Source: Phreatobacter oligotrophus
GTDB lineage: Bacteria; Pseudomonadota; Alphaproteobacteria; Rhizobiales; Phreatobacteraceae
Assembly (NCBI RefSeq): GCF_003046185.1
Contig: NZ_PZZL01000008.1
Span: forward strand, 1 to 64,000
Length of the DNA: 64,000 nt
Direction: 5' to 3'
The position numbers and the translations under genes are program-made. This document shows positions 1 to 7,338 of this stretch, one piece after another. The notes under the pieces are model-generated. The model ran no database searches. It was not told the DNA's origin and was given only the letters and a program-made list of their open reading frames with translations. The first letter of the stretch is position 1. Each line of letters starts with the position of its first letter.

Positions 1-44
1 AATCCCGACCAGCTGCGTCGGGGCGTCCGCTGCCATACTGCAAG

Positions 45-95
45 GGGGTCAACTTTGGACGCCGACAAGGGGTCAACTTTGGGCGCCGATTGACA
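45..95. repeat. IS21-like terminal repeats (two 21-bp direct copies plus TGACA tip)
   Basis: Two direct copies of a 21-bp unit beginning GGGGTCAACTTTGG lie at 45-65 and 69-89, identical at 20 of 21 positions with a 24-bp period, followed by TTGACA at 90-95. Multiple short terminal repeats ending in a TGACA-like tip are typical of IS21-family ends. No istA or istB gene remains in the window, so this is a solo end, joined directly to the IS3 fragment that follows. The family call is from remembered motif similarity. Confidence 0.6.
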
Positions 96-96
96 T

Positions 97-552
97 GTGA
101 GGGTTGATCGCGAACTTGACAGGCTGCTGGCAGAGCGCGGCAGGCCGAAGATGATCGTGAGCGACAATGGCAGCGAGCTGACATCCAACGCCATCCTGGC
201 CTGGGCTGACGCGGCGAGGGTCGAGTGGCACTACATCGCGCCCGGCAAGCCGATGCAGAATGGCTTCATCGAAAGTTTCAACGGCCGCCTGCGGGGCGAG
301 CTGTTGAACTATACGCTGTTCTCCAGCCTCGCCCAGGCCAGAGCCGCACTCTTGCGGTGGTAGCTCGACTACAACACCACAAGGCCGCACTCGACGCTCG
401 GATGGCAGACGCCGATGGACTTCGCGGCCACGTTCCACCCGCGGCGGGATCAGACGCTACGCCTCGCAAATGGCTCCGCGTCTGCCCATCCCGCTCAACC
501 CGCCCGACAGGGCCCAACCATGACGTGCTCCCGGCCTTTTAGGCCAGTCTGA
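97..552 (+). pseudogene. IS3-family transposase (OrfB) C-terminal remnant, broken by an in-frame stop
   Basis: The reading frame encodes the C-terminal half of an IS3-type DDE integrase catalytic core. SDNGSE carries the second Asp, and [17 protein letters not shown] carries the region with the catalytic Glu. The N-terminal HTH_21 part and the first Asp are missing. A TAG at 361-363 interrupts the frame just before LDYNTTRPHSTLGW, which in intact relatives continues a WR-DYN segment, so the protein is broken. The frame then runs to a TGA at 550-552. The 5' side is fused to the IS21-like end, so this is a relic of successive insertions and not an active gene. Confidence 0.85.
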
Positions 553-565
553 ACTGGAATTTTCC
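540..565. repeat. Left inverted repeat of the IS3 element
   Basis: The repeat starts TAGGCCAG and ends CTGGAATTTTCC. It pairs with 1713-1738 at 22 of 26 positions when the latter is reverse-complemented. It overlaps the last codons of the upstream transposase remnant. Confidence 0.65.
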
Positions 566-601
566 ACTTATGATCCCCGGGTCGGGGACGAGGAGAGTTC
601 C

Positions 602-868
602 ATGAAGACGTCGAAGTTCACGGAGGCGCAGATCGCCTTCGTGCTGAAGCAGGCGGAGGATGGTGCGCCGATCGCGGAAGTCTGCCGGAAGGCGGGGATC
701 TCGGACGCCACCTTCTACAACTGGCGGAAGAAGTATGCCGGGTTGATGCCGTCCGAGATGAGGCGGCTGCGGCAGCTCGAGGAAGAGAACGCCAAGCTGA
801 AGCGGATCGTCGCGGACCTGTCGCTCGACAAGGCCATGCTCCAGGACGTTCTGGCAAAAAAGCTTTGA
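602..868 (+). CDS. IS3-family transposase OrfA (DNA-binding subunit)
   Basis: This 88-aa protein has the HTH_Tnp_1 fold of IS3 OrfA. It starts MKTSKFTEAQIAFVLKQAE, then the recognition-helix region GISDATFYNWRKKYAG (about residues 38-53). A leucine-rich LRQLEEENAKLKRIVADL segment (about 58-75) normally mediates oligomerisation with OrfAB. It ends TGA at 866-868 and overlaps orfB, which lies in the -1 frame. The heptamer A AAA AAG at 856-862 is a canonical -1 slippery site in the correct phase, so an OrfAB fusion transposase is expected. The sequence GAGGAGAG lies just before the ATG. Confidence 0.93.
   Translation: MKTSKFTEAQIAFVLKQAEDGAPIAEVCRKAGISDATFYNWRKKYAGLMPSEMRRLRQLEEENAKLKRIVADLSLDKAMLQDVLAKKL
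856..862 (+). promoter_or_regulatory. Programmed -1 frameshift heptamer A AAA AAG
   Basis: The heptamer is in the orfA frame as A-AAA-AAG, one codon before the orfA stop, with orfB in the -1 frame. This is the standard arrangement by which IS3 elements make the OrfAB fusion transposase. I did not model the downstream stimulatory structure. Confidence 0.8.
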
Positions 869-1701
869 GGCCTGCGCGCAAGCGGGAGCTTGTGGACAAG
901 GTTCGCAGTGATTGGAAGGTGTCGGCCAGGCGAGCCTGCGCCACCCTTCGGATCGATCGGGGTCTTTACGTCTACAAGTCGAAGCGTGGCACGCAGGCCG
1001 AGCTGAAGCAGCGCATCAAAGAGATCTGCGAGACGCGGGTACGGTACGGCTATCGCCGGGTCCACGTCTTGCTGCGCAGAGATGGATGGGCGGTCAATCC
1101 GAAGCGGATCTATCGTCTTTACAAGGAATTGGGACTGCAGTTGCGGAACAAGGTGCCAAAGCGCCGGGTAAAGGCGAAGCTGCGGGACGATCGTCGGGCG
1201 GCCACCCGAACGAACGAAACCTGGGCCATGGACTTCGTTCACGACCAGCTGGCGACCGGGCGGAAGATCCGCGTGCTGACGATCGTCGATACCTTCTCCC
1301 GATTCTCGCCGGCGGTCGATGCGCGGTTCAGCTACCGGGGTGAGGACGTGGTGCTGACCCTTGAACGGGTCTGCGCTGCCGTCGGCTATCCAGCGACAAT
1401 CCGTGTTGACCAAGGTTCAGAGTTCGTCAGCCGTGATCTCGATCTGTGGGCCTATCAGAAGGGCGTCATCCTCGACTTCTCCCGGCCTGGCAAGCCGACC
1501 GACAACGGCTTCATCGAGTCGTTCAATGGCAAGTTCCGCGCGGAGTGCCTGAACACCCACTGGTTCATGAGCCTTGACGACGCCCGCTCGAAAATGGAGG
1601 CTTGGCGTAGAGACTACAACGAAGTCCGGCCACACAGCGCTATCGGCAACAAGCCCCCGATCGCGCTGATAAATAGCTCTCCGGCACCCCCGCCGGCATG
1701 A
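865..1701 (+). CDS. IS3-family transposase OrfB (DDE integrase)
   Basis: This is the catalytic part of the transposase, normally made as an OrfAB fusion by -1 frameshifting; the 278-aa frame has only a TTG at 865 as its own start. An HTH_21 region with RVRYGYRRVHVLL lies near residues 56-69. The rve core follows, with WAMDFVHD (first Asp), RVDQGSEF (second Asp) and [20 protein letters not shown] (catalytic Glu). The C-terminal YNEVRPHSAIGNKPP tail is complete. The product cuts and joins the IS ends through a circular intermediate, as is known for the family. No stop or frameshift interrupts the catalytic domain. Confidence 0.93.
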   Translation: MRPARKRELVDKVRSDWKVSARRACATLRIDRGLYVYKSKRGTQAELKQRIKEICETRVRYGYRRVHVLLRRDGWAVNPKRIYRLYKELGLQLRNKVPKRRVKAKLRDDRRAATRTNETWAMDFVHDQLATGRKIRVLTIVDTFSRFSPAVDARFSYRGEDVVLTLERVCAAVGYPATIRVDQGSEFVSRDLDLWAYQKGVILDFSRPGKPTDNGFIESFNGKFRAECLNTHWFMSLDDARSKMEAWRRDYNEVRPHSAIGNKPPIALINSSPAPPPA

Positions 1702-1712
1702 GCCCTAGCCCC

Positions 1713-1738
1713 GGAAGATTCCAGCTCCGGCTGGCCTA
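1713..1738. repeat. Right inverted repeat of the IS3 element
   Basis: This repeat starts GGAAGATTCCAG and ends GGCCTA. It is the reverse-complement partner of 540-565. A related sequence (CAGCTGGATAGAAACTGGGGG, 1779-1799) lies 40-60 bp further out and ends in AACGTCA at 1801-1807, which might be the real tip or a second solo IS end. The stretch from 1739 to 1904 otherwise holds no gene. Confidence 0.6.
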
Positions 1739-1904
1739 GAAACGGGTAGCGCTTCAACCAACCGCCGGAATGAACTCACAGCTGGATAGAAACTGGGGGC
1801 AACGTCAGAAGTGGCGAGTGCATTGTAACCGCTCAATTGATTTCAAGTTTTACGCGGTCGCCGGGTTGAATATCTAGTATTTATAATTGCTTGTCGACAT
1901 TATT

Positions 1905-3371
1905 CTACAGTTTTTCGCGAGTGTAGCCGGATGGCCTTTCCATACGTCTGGGGCGGACGAGTGCAGGTCTTTTTAGCTTGTCTCGGATCGGGCGCCCCAT
2001 CTGGTAGAGGTAGTCAAGGGCTTGGCTTACCGAATCGACCTGGTCGTCGTGCCGACAATTTGGAAACGACAGGATTTCATCCATTAGCAGGGCCAGCCAC
2101 GGTGCCTCGCTGGGGAAATGGACCTGTGCCGCCTCGAACCGTGAGGCCTGAGCCGCAAAGCGTGTCTGTTTGTCGACGCGCGGTTTCTTTAGGATCGGTC
2201 GCAATTCCCGGCCGCGTCTGAGTTCTTGTGCTAGCGCACGGCCAAGCTCGCTATCCTCGATCAGTGTGACGTTCGCCTGCCACTGACGGTCGGTTTGGAC
2301 AATGAGCCGCTTAAGAGACGGGAATTCGAGCTTGTCCCTTGCCACGTGAAGGAGATAGTAATCATCTCCTTTCGCGCCCCAGACGGTGCCGACAGACCAG
2401 TCGGAACCCGCTCCGAGCGTTGAAGCCGTGTCCCAGCTAACGATCGTTTGGTCAAAGACCGACGGTGGAGCGTCGTAGAACCGCAGCCAGCTGCGTCTAA
2501 CAACGTTTCCGTCCGCTGGCGTTGGTTGTTGTTGGTACTGGGCGGAGAACACCAGAGACCCCTGGGCTTCCTGGATGCTTTGCAGAACGACCAGCGGCTC
2601 CCGCTCGCCGTGCAGCGGCGTGCCTTTCTCCCGATGAAAGACGTGCGCTGGATTATCGCTCAGCTGATAAGCGACCTCTTCCGGCGCGATTGCCGGCAGG
2701 ACCACGTGCTCCCAGTCATCGTGCTGCAGAACGTGGCCAACGAGGTCGTCCTCGTGAAGCCGCTGCATAATGAGGATAATGGCGCCGTACCGTTTGTCGT
2801 TCAGGCGCGTCACCAGCCCATTGTTGTAGAACTCTTTTGCCTGGCGACGACCCGCCTCGGAAATACCCTGAATGGCCTTCTGGGGATCGTCGATGATGAT
2901 GAGGTCTGCGCCGCGACCGAGGATACTGCCCCCCATGCCGCTCGCTAGACGATACCCACCCTGCCGAGTTTCGATCTCCAACGTCCTTTGGCGCACTCCC
3001 TTCAGGTCGAGCCGGGGAAAGGCCGAGCGGTACCAGGCACTTTGCATGACTTGCCGGGTATCAATTGAGAGCTTCCGAGCTAGCGCTTCGGCATAGGATA
3101 CGCAGATGATTTTCGATGAGGGCTCGTGGCCCATAGCCCATGCCGAGAAGGCGATCGAAACTTTGATCGATTTCATTGAGCGCGGTGGCACGTTGATGAT
3201 GAGGCGGCGAATGTCGCCTCGCGCAAGGCGCGTCAATTGCCAAGAAATATGGTCGATGTGCCAGTTGTGCTGGTAGGGCGTTCCTTCCTCAAGATGCAAG
3301 AACGTCCGTCGCGTAAACGCGCTGAGGTCTTGCCTCAGCGCGTTTGCCAGCAGCTTCTTTCGGTCAAGCAT
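1905..3371 (-). CDS. Phage terminase large subunit (TerL)
   Basis: This 488-aa protein is a packaging motor and headful nuclease of tailed phages. The N-terminal ATPase has a Walker-A-like VPPRSMKS (61-68), a Walker B LIIIDDP (157-163) and a QRLHEDDL coupling segment (203-210). The C-terminal RNase-H-like nuclease has VSWDTAS (Asp 314), IEDS (371-374) and HDDQVDS (441-447), so the acidic triad is present. The length is normal for the family and no break is seen. It is the last gene of the phage operon; the portal and capsid genes that usually follow are absent and IS debris begins within 200 bp. It lies 9 bp downstream of the DUF5681 gene, which may be its partner. Confidence 0.92.
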   Translation of the reverse strand: MLDRKKLLANALRQDLSAFTRRTFLHLEEGTPYQHNWHIDHISWQLTRLARGDIRRLIINVPPRSMKSIKVSIAFSAWAMGHEPSSKIICVSYAEALARKLSIDTRQVMQSAWYRSAFPRLDLKGVRQRTLEIETRQGGYRLASGMGGSILGRGADLIIIDDPQKAIQGISEAGRRQAKEFYNNGLVTRLNDKRYGAIILIMQRLHEDDLVGHVLQHDDWEHVVLPAIAPEEVAYQLSDNPAHVFHREKGTPLHGEREPLVVLQSIQEAQGSLVFSAQYQQQPTPADGNVVRRSWLRFYDAPPSVFDQTIVSWDTASTLGAGSDWSVGTVWGAKGDDYYLLHVARDKLEFPSLKRLIVQTDRQWQANVTLIEDSELGRALAQELRRGRELRPILKKPRVDKQTRFAAQASRFEAAQVHFPSEAPWLALLMDEILSFPNCRHDDQVDSVSQALDYLYQMGRPIRDKLKRPALVRPRRMERPSGYTREKL

Positions 3372-3380
3372 GTGGAGGTC

Positions 3381-4064
3381 TTAGCTCGTGCGGATCTCGA
3401 TCGTGCCGTCCCCCTTCTGGAGGATCGACGTTACCGACTCTGACACGGCAACAATTCCGTCCGTCGAGGAATTGCGACGGCGCATCGAGGAGATCAGAGC
3501 CTCCACAATGCCGACCGGATCTCCGCCTTCAGCAAAGGCCTCAGCGATTTCGGTTTCGAGGCGCGAGACGAGATCCTCATCGATCTCGTCCGCCTCAAGC
3601 GACATCGTCCCGTCGGGGTCGAACGTGACCCGGATTTCGCCCGCCAGTGTCGTGGTCATGTTCGATCCCGCCTGCTGGACGCCAAGAGCCTTCAGAATCT
3701 CCTCGTCGGCCGGCGATAGCTCATCGTCGCGCTGCTGGTCCGAACGGTTAGCCGCAGCCGTCCAAAGATCCATCACGATCTTGGTCGCTGCCGTGTTGCC
3801 CTTCATGGCATCGTTGAAGACACGCATGATCAGGGCCTCAGCGATCGGGACCTGCTGCTGTCGGTTGCCGACAGTTACGGCGCAGGTCTGGCTCGCGAGA
3901 AGCGCTTCCATCGCCTCCCAGGGGGCTTTCGGGCGTTTGCGCTTGCCCGAGGGATTGCCGGAAACCCCCTTTTTGAACTGCGTTTCCAGCGGCGGCTTCC
4001 CTTTGCCAACCCTGTAGAGCGGCGCGTTCTTGCTCGGGACGTTTCGTTTGTTGTGATTGCTCAT
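3381..4064 (-). CDS. DUF5681 domain protein, possible small-terminase partner
   Basis: This 227-aa protein has an N-terminal basic block, FKKGVSGNPSGKRKRPKAPW (about residues 32-51), which is the DUF5681 signature. The family is commonly encoded next to phage terminase large subunits. The remainder is mostly helical, with an acidic C-terminal half (SLEADEIDEDLVSRLETEIAEAF). Its place directly before terL suggests DNA recognition or a TerS-like role, but that is inference from context only. It lies 10 bp after the methyltransferase gene and 9 bp before terL, so the three are probably co-transcribed. Confidence 0.75.
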   Translation of the reverse strand: MSNHNKRNVPSKNAPLYRVGKGKPPLETQFKKGVSGNPSGKRKRPKAPWEAMEALLASQTCAVTVGNRQQQVPIAEALIMRVFNDAMKGNTAATKIVMDLWTAAANRSDQQRDDELSPADEEILKALGVQQAGSNMTTTLAGEIRVTFDPDGTMSLEADEIDEDLVSRLETEIAEAFAEGGDPVGIVEALISSMRRRNSSTDGIVAVSESVTSILQKGDGTIEIRTS

Positions 4065-4074
4065 GATGCTATTC

Positions 4075-5601
4075 CTACGCGTCGTTTGCCGTGATGGGGA
4101 CCGGGCGACGGCGCTCCCGGATCTGCGGGCGTGAAGCGTCAGCTGCGTCCCCTCCCGCGGAATTAACGTTCATGGAGGGGGCCGGAAGGCGTGTGTGGCG
4201 GGGCCCGGTGTCGTGCGGTCGCACCTCGGCCGTTAGTTCGTTGAAGGTCGCCCCGCTTGCGACGTGGACTGCCTCCTGGCCGGTGAGGTCCTGCCAGCGG
4301 GTCATGATCACCTCGGCGAACTTCGGATCAAGCTCGATGGCCCGGCAGATGCGCCCGGTCTTCTCAGCAGCGATCAGCGTTGTGCCGCTGCCCGCGAAAG
4401 GATCTAGAATGATCTCACCGCGACGCGACACATCGCGGATGGCGTCAGCAACCATCATCACCGGTTTGACCGTCGGATGCTGTGCAAGCATCTCCGCTCG
4501 TTCCCGGCTGTTCGACGTCATTCCAGGATAGCTCCACACGTTGGTTCGGTTGCGTCCAAAGCGGCCGAGCTGGATGTTGTTCAGATGCTTTCCCGTCCCT
4601 GCTTTGAATACGAAGATCAGTTCATGTTGAGACCGGTAGAAGGAACCCATACCGCCGTTGGTCTTTGCCCAGACGATGAGATTCATGAGCTCCGTGTAGG
4701 CCGACGTGCCTGCGGCGAGCATCTCCTGCAGGTGCCGCCAGTCCATGCAGACGTAGTTCAGCCCTCCGCCGATCGTATAGGCCGCGCTGAGCTGCATGAA
4801 GGAGAGAAGGAAAGCGGTGAACTCCTCGCGGCTCATCTCACCGGAGGCCATGAGGAATTCTTGATGCTTGGTGTTGCCGTTCCCGACTATTCCGTTGATC
4901 TCAACGTTATAGGGCGGATCGGTGAAGACCATCCGTGCCTTCTCATCCCCCATCAGCGCCGCATAGGATGATGCGTCCAGCGCGCTTCCGACGAACAGCT
5001 TGTGGGAGCCCAGAACCCACACATCGCCGAGCTTTGCTACGGGCTCCGTCGCCGTATCGGGGAGAGAAGCACCGAGATCTACATCCTCGTCGCTGGCCCC
5101 ATCAGTGAGGGCGAAATCGATTTCGATGCTGGAGAAGCCGGTGATCTCAGGCGCGAAGGGGACATCCACCGACGTGAGGAACGTGAATTCACGAGCAACA
5201 GCGTCGGCATCCCATGCCGCATTTTCGGCGATCTTGTTGTCGGCAAGCGCGAATGCGCGCTGGCTCGCTGCATCGAGATGCGAGACATCGCTGATCGGCA
5301 CCTCGGTCCGCCCTAGACGCAGTGCGGCCTCGTAGATCGCGTGCCCGGCGATGATCTCGCCGTCCTGGCCGATCAGGATTTGGCGAAGGAAGCCGAAGCT
5401 CTGGATGCTTTCAGCCACCTGGGCGATCTGTTCGTCCGAATGGATCTTGGCGCGGTGCGGGCTGGGCTTGAGCGTCGCGATTTCGACAAAGGAGACCGTC
5501 AGCCGGAAGTCGTCGAACTGACCTTTTGAATTGCTGAGTGCGTCTGCGATGTCCGGCGGTTCATTGCCCGAACCCGGGGTTGATTGAAACGTCTTCGCCA
5601 T
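4075..5601 (-). CDS. ParB-like domain / DNA methyltransferase fusion (beta class)
   Basis: This 508-aa fusion starts with a ParB/Srx-like domain (about residues 35-140), with GEIIAGHAIYEAA at 81-93 and DNKIAENAAWD near 121-131. An adenine- or cytosine-N4-type methyltransferase follows. Motif IV TDPPYN (227-232) precedes HPTVKP (375-380) and motif I DPFAGSGTT (400-408), the order of beta-class enzymes. Such fusions are common in phages and can protect DNA or alter its marks; the target site cannot be read here. I chose the ATG at 5601 because GAGGAGG lies just upstream; a longer frame to 5664 would put a strong palindrome inside coding sequence. No restriction endonuclease is adjacent, so it looks like an orphan enzyme. 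Confidence 0.9.
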   Translation of the reverse strand: MAKTFQSTPGSGNEPPDIADALSNSKGQFDDFRLTVSFVEIATLKPSPHRAKIHSDEQIAQVAESIQSFGFLRQILIGQDGEIIAGHAIYEAALRLGRTEVPISDVSHLDAASQRAFALADNKIAENAAWDADAVAREFTFLTSVDVPFAPEITGFSSIEIDFALTDGASDEDVDLGASLPDTATEPVAKLGDVWVLGSHKLFVGSALDASSYAALMGDEKARMVFTDPPYNVEINGIVGNGNTKHQEFLMASGEMSREEFTAFLLSFMQLSAAYTIGGGLNYVCMDWRHLQEMLAAGTSAYTELMNLIVWAKTNGGMGSFYRSQHELIFVFKAGTGKHLNNIQLGRFGRNRTNVWSYPGMTSNSRERAEMLAQHPTVKPVMMVADAIRDVSRRGEIILDPFAGSGTTLIAAEKTGRICRAIELDPKFAEVIMTRWQDLTGQEAVHVASGATFNELTAEVRPHDTGPRHTRLPAPSMNVNSAGGDAADASRPQIRERRRPVPITANDA

Positions 5602-5644
5602 AGGTCCTCCTCGGGTGAAACCGGCAAAGCGCCGGCCGGCTCTC

Positions 5645-5666
5645 GAATGAACGGACCCGTTCATTC
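5645..5666. promoter_or_regulatory. Perfect 22-bp palindrome in the methyltransferase leader
   Basis: Arms GAATGAACGG and CCGTTCATTC flank a 2-bp AC centre and match at all 10 pairs. It lies 44 bp before the chosen methyltransferase ATG on the minus strand. The form fits a dimeric repressor operator of TetR type, but no such regulator is in the window. Confidence 0.6.
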
Positions 5667-5812
5667 AAAAGAACGAACCTCACCTGAGGTGCGACGAAGG
5701 AGGTCCTTAAGTATCTGCGGGCAGACTTGGTGCCCGTCAAGGGGGGTAGGAAATCGCCTCCGAGCGAAGCGGCGCTACGCTCTAAGTCATTGACATAACT
5801 GATGTTACGAAA

Positions 5813-5827
5813 GTGAATAAAATTCAC
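5813..5827. promoter_or_regulatory. 15-bp palindrome GTGAAT-AAA-ATTCAC
   Basis: Six-bp arms match perfectly around AAA. It abuts the next palindrome (5827-5850), sharing one base, in the AT-rich part of the gap between the HNH and methyltransferase genes. It is a candidate operator or part of a promoter. Confidence 0.45.
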
Positions 5828-5850
5828 ATTTTGCACCGGGGTGCAAAATG
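5827..5850. promoter_or_regulatory. 24-bp perfect palindrome (CATTTTGCACC / GGTGCAAAATG)
   Basis: Eleven-bp arms pair perfectly around a GG centre. On the minus strand it is followed by TGAATTTT, so a weak terminator after the HNH gene is possible as well as an operator. The core TGCACC..GGTGCA is like a dimeric activator or repressor site. With the two other palindromes it fills the otherwise gene-free 5602-5902 stretch. Confidence 0.55.
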
Positions 5851-5902
5851 CTCCCGATTAACGACAGAAACTATTTGTGTTTTGCCGCTGCCGTCAGTTC
5901 CG

Positions 5903-6310
5903 TCAGTTTCGTTCTCGGGGGGGCTTGAGGTACCAACGTCTTACTCCTGCGGGCACCCGCGGACGACCTGGCACCTTTTCTCGCATGATCACTCGGTGCT
6001 GAAACTCGGCTTCGGCGAGGCGCTTCGCCTTCGCAATTGCCGTCACATCAGCGCCTGTCTTGGTTCGGTGGCAGGGGGTGCACAAGGCCTGCAGGAGGGC
6101 TGGATCATTCGGGTCGCTGTTCTTGTCCCGAAGCGCTAAGGGCGGGTGGTGGTCAAACTCGGTGAAGTCCGGGCCAAGCAAGCATCCGCATTTGGCGCAG
6201 ACGCCCTGTTGCCGTTCGACGACCGCCTGCCGGACCCTGCCGGGAATGGCATGGCGCGGGGCGCCAAAGGGATGAGGTTCCCTTCGAACAAACCATTGCT
6301 TGCGTTTCAT
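5903..6310 (-). CDS. HNH endonuclease-like protein
   Basis: This 135-aa protein has an HNH/treble-clef pattern: CAKC (38-41), DHHPPLALR (53-61) carrying the catalytic His-His region, and CTPCHRTKT (77-85) completing the zinc knuckle. It is the usual size for phage HNH proteins, which often nick or cut DNA near packaging or recombination modules. It starts with an ATGA overlap (6307-6310) with the end of the ERF gene, so the two are translationally coupled. The presence of all four Cys suggests a folded, active domain; the target is unknown. Confidence 0.82.
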   Translation of the reverse strand: MKRKQWFVRREPHPFGAPRHAIPGRVRQAVVERQQGVCAKCGCLLGPDFTEFDHHPPLALRDKNSDPNDPALLQALCTPCHRTKTGADVTAIAKAKRLAEAEFQHRVIMREKVPGRPRVPAGVRRWYLKPPRERN

Positions 6311-7335
6311 GGCTGGCCTGGTCCAGCGGCTGGAACGTCCGTCGCAAGGACTGGCTGTCGTCGAGAACCATTCTTGGTTCTTTCCTCGCGCTCTGAACGC
6401 GGCCTGGACGGGCGCTCGGACCTTGTCGTCCCTTTGTCGCCGGCGATGGCCGGTGCGCCCTTCTCAAGATTGGGATCCTCATCGACAAGACGATCGGCGC
6501 TATTGCCTTCGTGCGCCACTTGCTGGTCAACCGCCTTGCGCCTGGCCAAGAAGGCCTCATTCAGTCGTCGACGATCTTGCGGAAGCAGCGGTGCAATCAC
6601 CTTGACCCTATCCATCGCCCATGACCGCAGGTCCTTAAGGGACGAGAGCCGCTCCAGCTCCTCCGACAATGCGGCTAGTTGGTCGTCAGATGTTCGGGCA
6701 AGGTCAAGTGGTGTCAGGGGCTTCGGGAACGATCCATCAGCGGGCCATGATGCACCAGTGTTTGTTCTATCGCCCATATCGCGGCGGTCGTGAGCGCATC
6801 GTTTGACCGATATCTCTTCGATCAGTTGGCCAACCGGCTCCTTCGAGCCGGCAATGGGCCGCGACGCATCGTGGTCGCCTGCCGGCAATCCCGCACCAAC
6901 ACAACCGTCCGGGTCATTTTGGGGTGCTATGCCTATCAGCGAGAACAGGGATTGCCGTCTCGCATATGTAAGCGCTGCGCCGAGTTCTCGTGGGTCTGAC
7001 GCTCCGCCGTGAGGCAGCGGCGCCACGGGATAATCTGCAAGGATCCATTCCCCTGACTCGTGGATGATCCGCGTCTCGAGGATCACAAGTCCTGCCTGGC
7101 CGTCGAGCCGTGTGGCCTGGATCAGCGAAAGTCCGTGACGCCCAAGAATAGGCCGTATGAGGGCTAGGCCATCGCCAAGGCTTGCGAAACGATAGGGCTC
7201 GATCAGCGCAAGCCCTGAGGGCAGTTCACGCCGGATCTGTCCCTCGTGGCGCGCCTGAGGATTCTGTAGATCACATTGTGCGGCTGCCAGGGCTTTTGCG
7301 ATGTGGCGAATGCTGTCTGAGGAGCGAGCTGACAT
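6307..7335 (-). CDS. ERF-family single-strand annealing protein
   Basis: This 342-aa protein carries the ERF core in its first half. Residues 119-136 (GAALTYARRQSLFSLIGI) are the family's characteristic G-x-x-x-TYARR-x-SL block, preceded by the beta-rich QATRLDGQAGLVILETRI. ERF proteins anneal complementary single strands and work with a 5'-3' exonuclease in phage recombination. The C-terminal half (from about residue 150) is charged, low in conservation and probably a partner or SSB-interaction region. It lies 3 bp after the YqaJ-type exonuclease gene, which is the expected partner, and overlaps the HNH gene by 4 bp. Confidence 0.87.
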   Translation of the reverse strand: MSARSSDSIRHIAKALAAAQCDLQNPQARHEGQIRRELPSGLALIEPYRFASLGDGLALIRPILGRHGLSLIQATRLDGQAGLVILETRIIHESGEWILADYPVAPLPHGGASDPRELGAALTYARRQSLFSLIGIAPQNDPDGCVGAGLPAGDHDASRPIAGSKEPVGQLIEEISVKRCAHDRRDMGDRTNTGASWPADGSFPKPLTPLDLARTSDDQLAALSEELERLSSLKDLRSWAMDRVKVIAPLLPQDRRRLNEAFLARRKAVDQQVAHEGNSADRLVDEDPNLEKGAPAIAGDKGTTRSERPSRPRSEREERTKNGSRRQPVLATDVPAAGPGQP

Positions 7336-7338
7336 GGC

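Larger units (their letters stand above)
540..1738 (+). mobile_element. IS3-family insertion sequence, apparently complete
   Basis: Two overlapping frames, orfA and orfB, are enclosed by 26-bp inverted repeats at 540-565 and 1713-1738 (22 of 26 positions match), giving an element of about 1.2 kb, normal for IS3 relatives. A second, weaker pair of TGACGT-like tips occurs at 521 and at 1801-1807 with similar CCC and CCAG spacing. The true ends could therefore be 521 and 1807 instead. I see no clear target-site duplication, which may be hidden by the neighbouring IS remnants. Both transposase frames look intact, so the element may still move. Confidence 0.75.

Noticed and set aside
5827-5850. 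Interpretation of the 24-bp palindrome as a simple Rho-independent terminator
   Set aside because: The bases after the stem on the minus strand are TGAATTTT, not a proper T run, so an operator is at least as likely.
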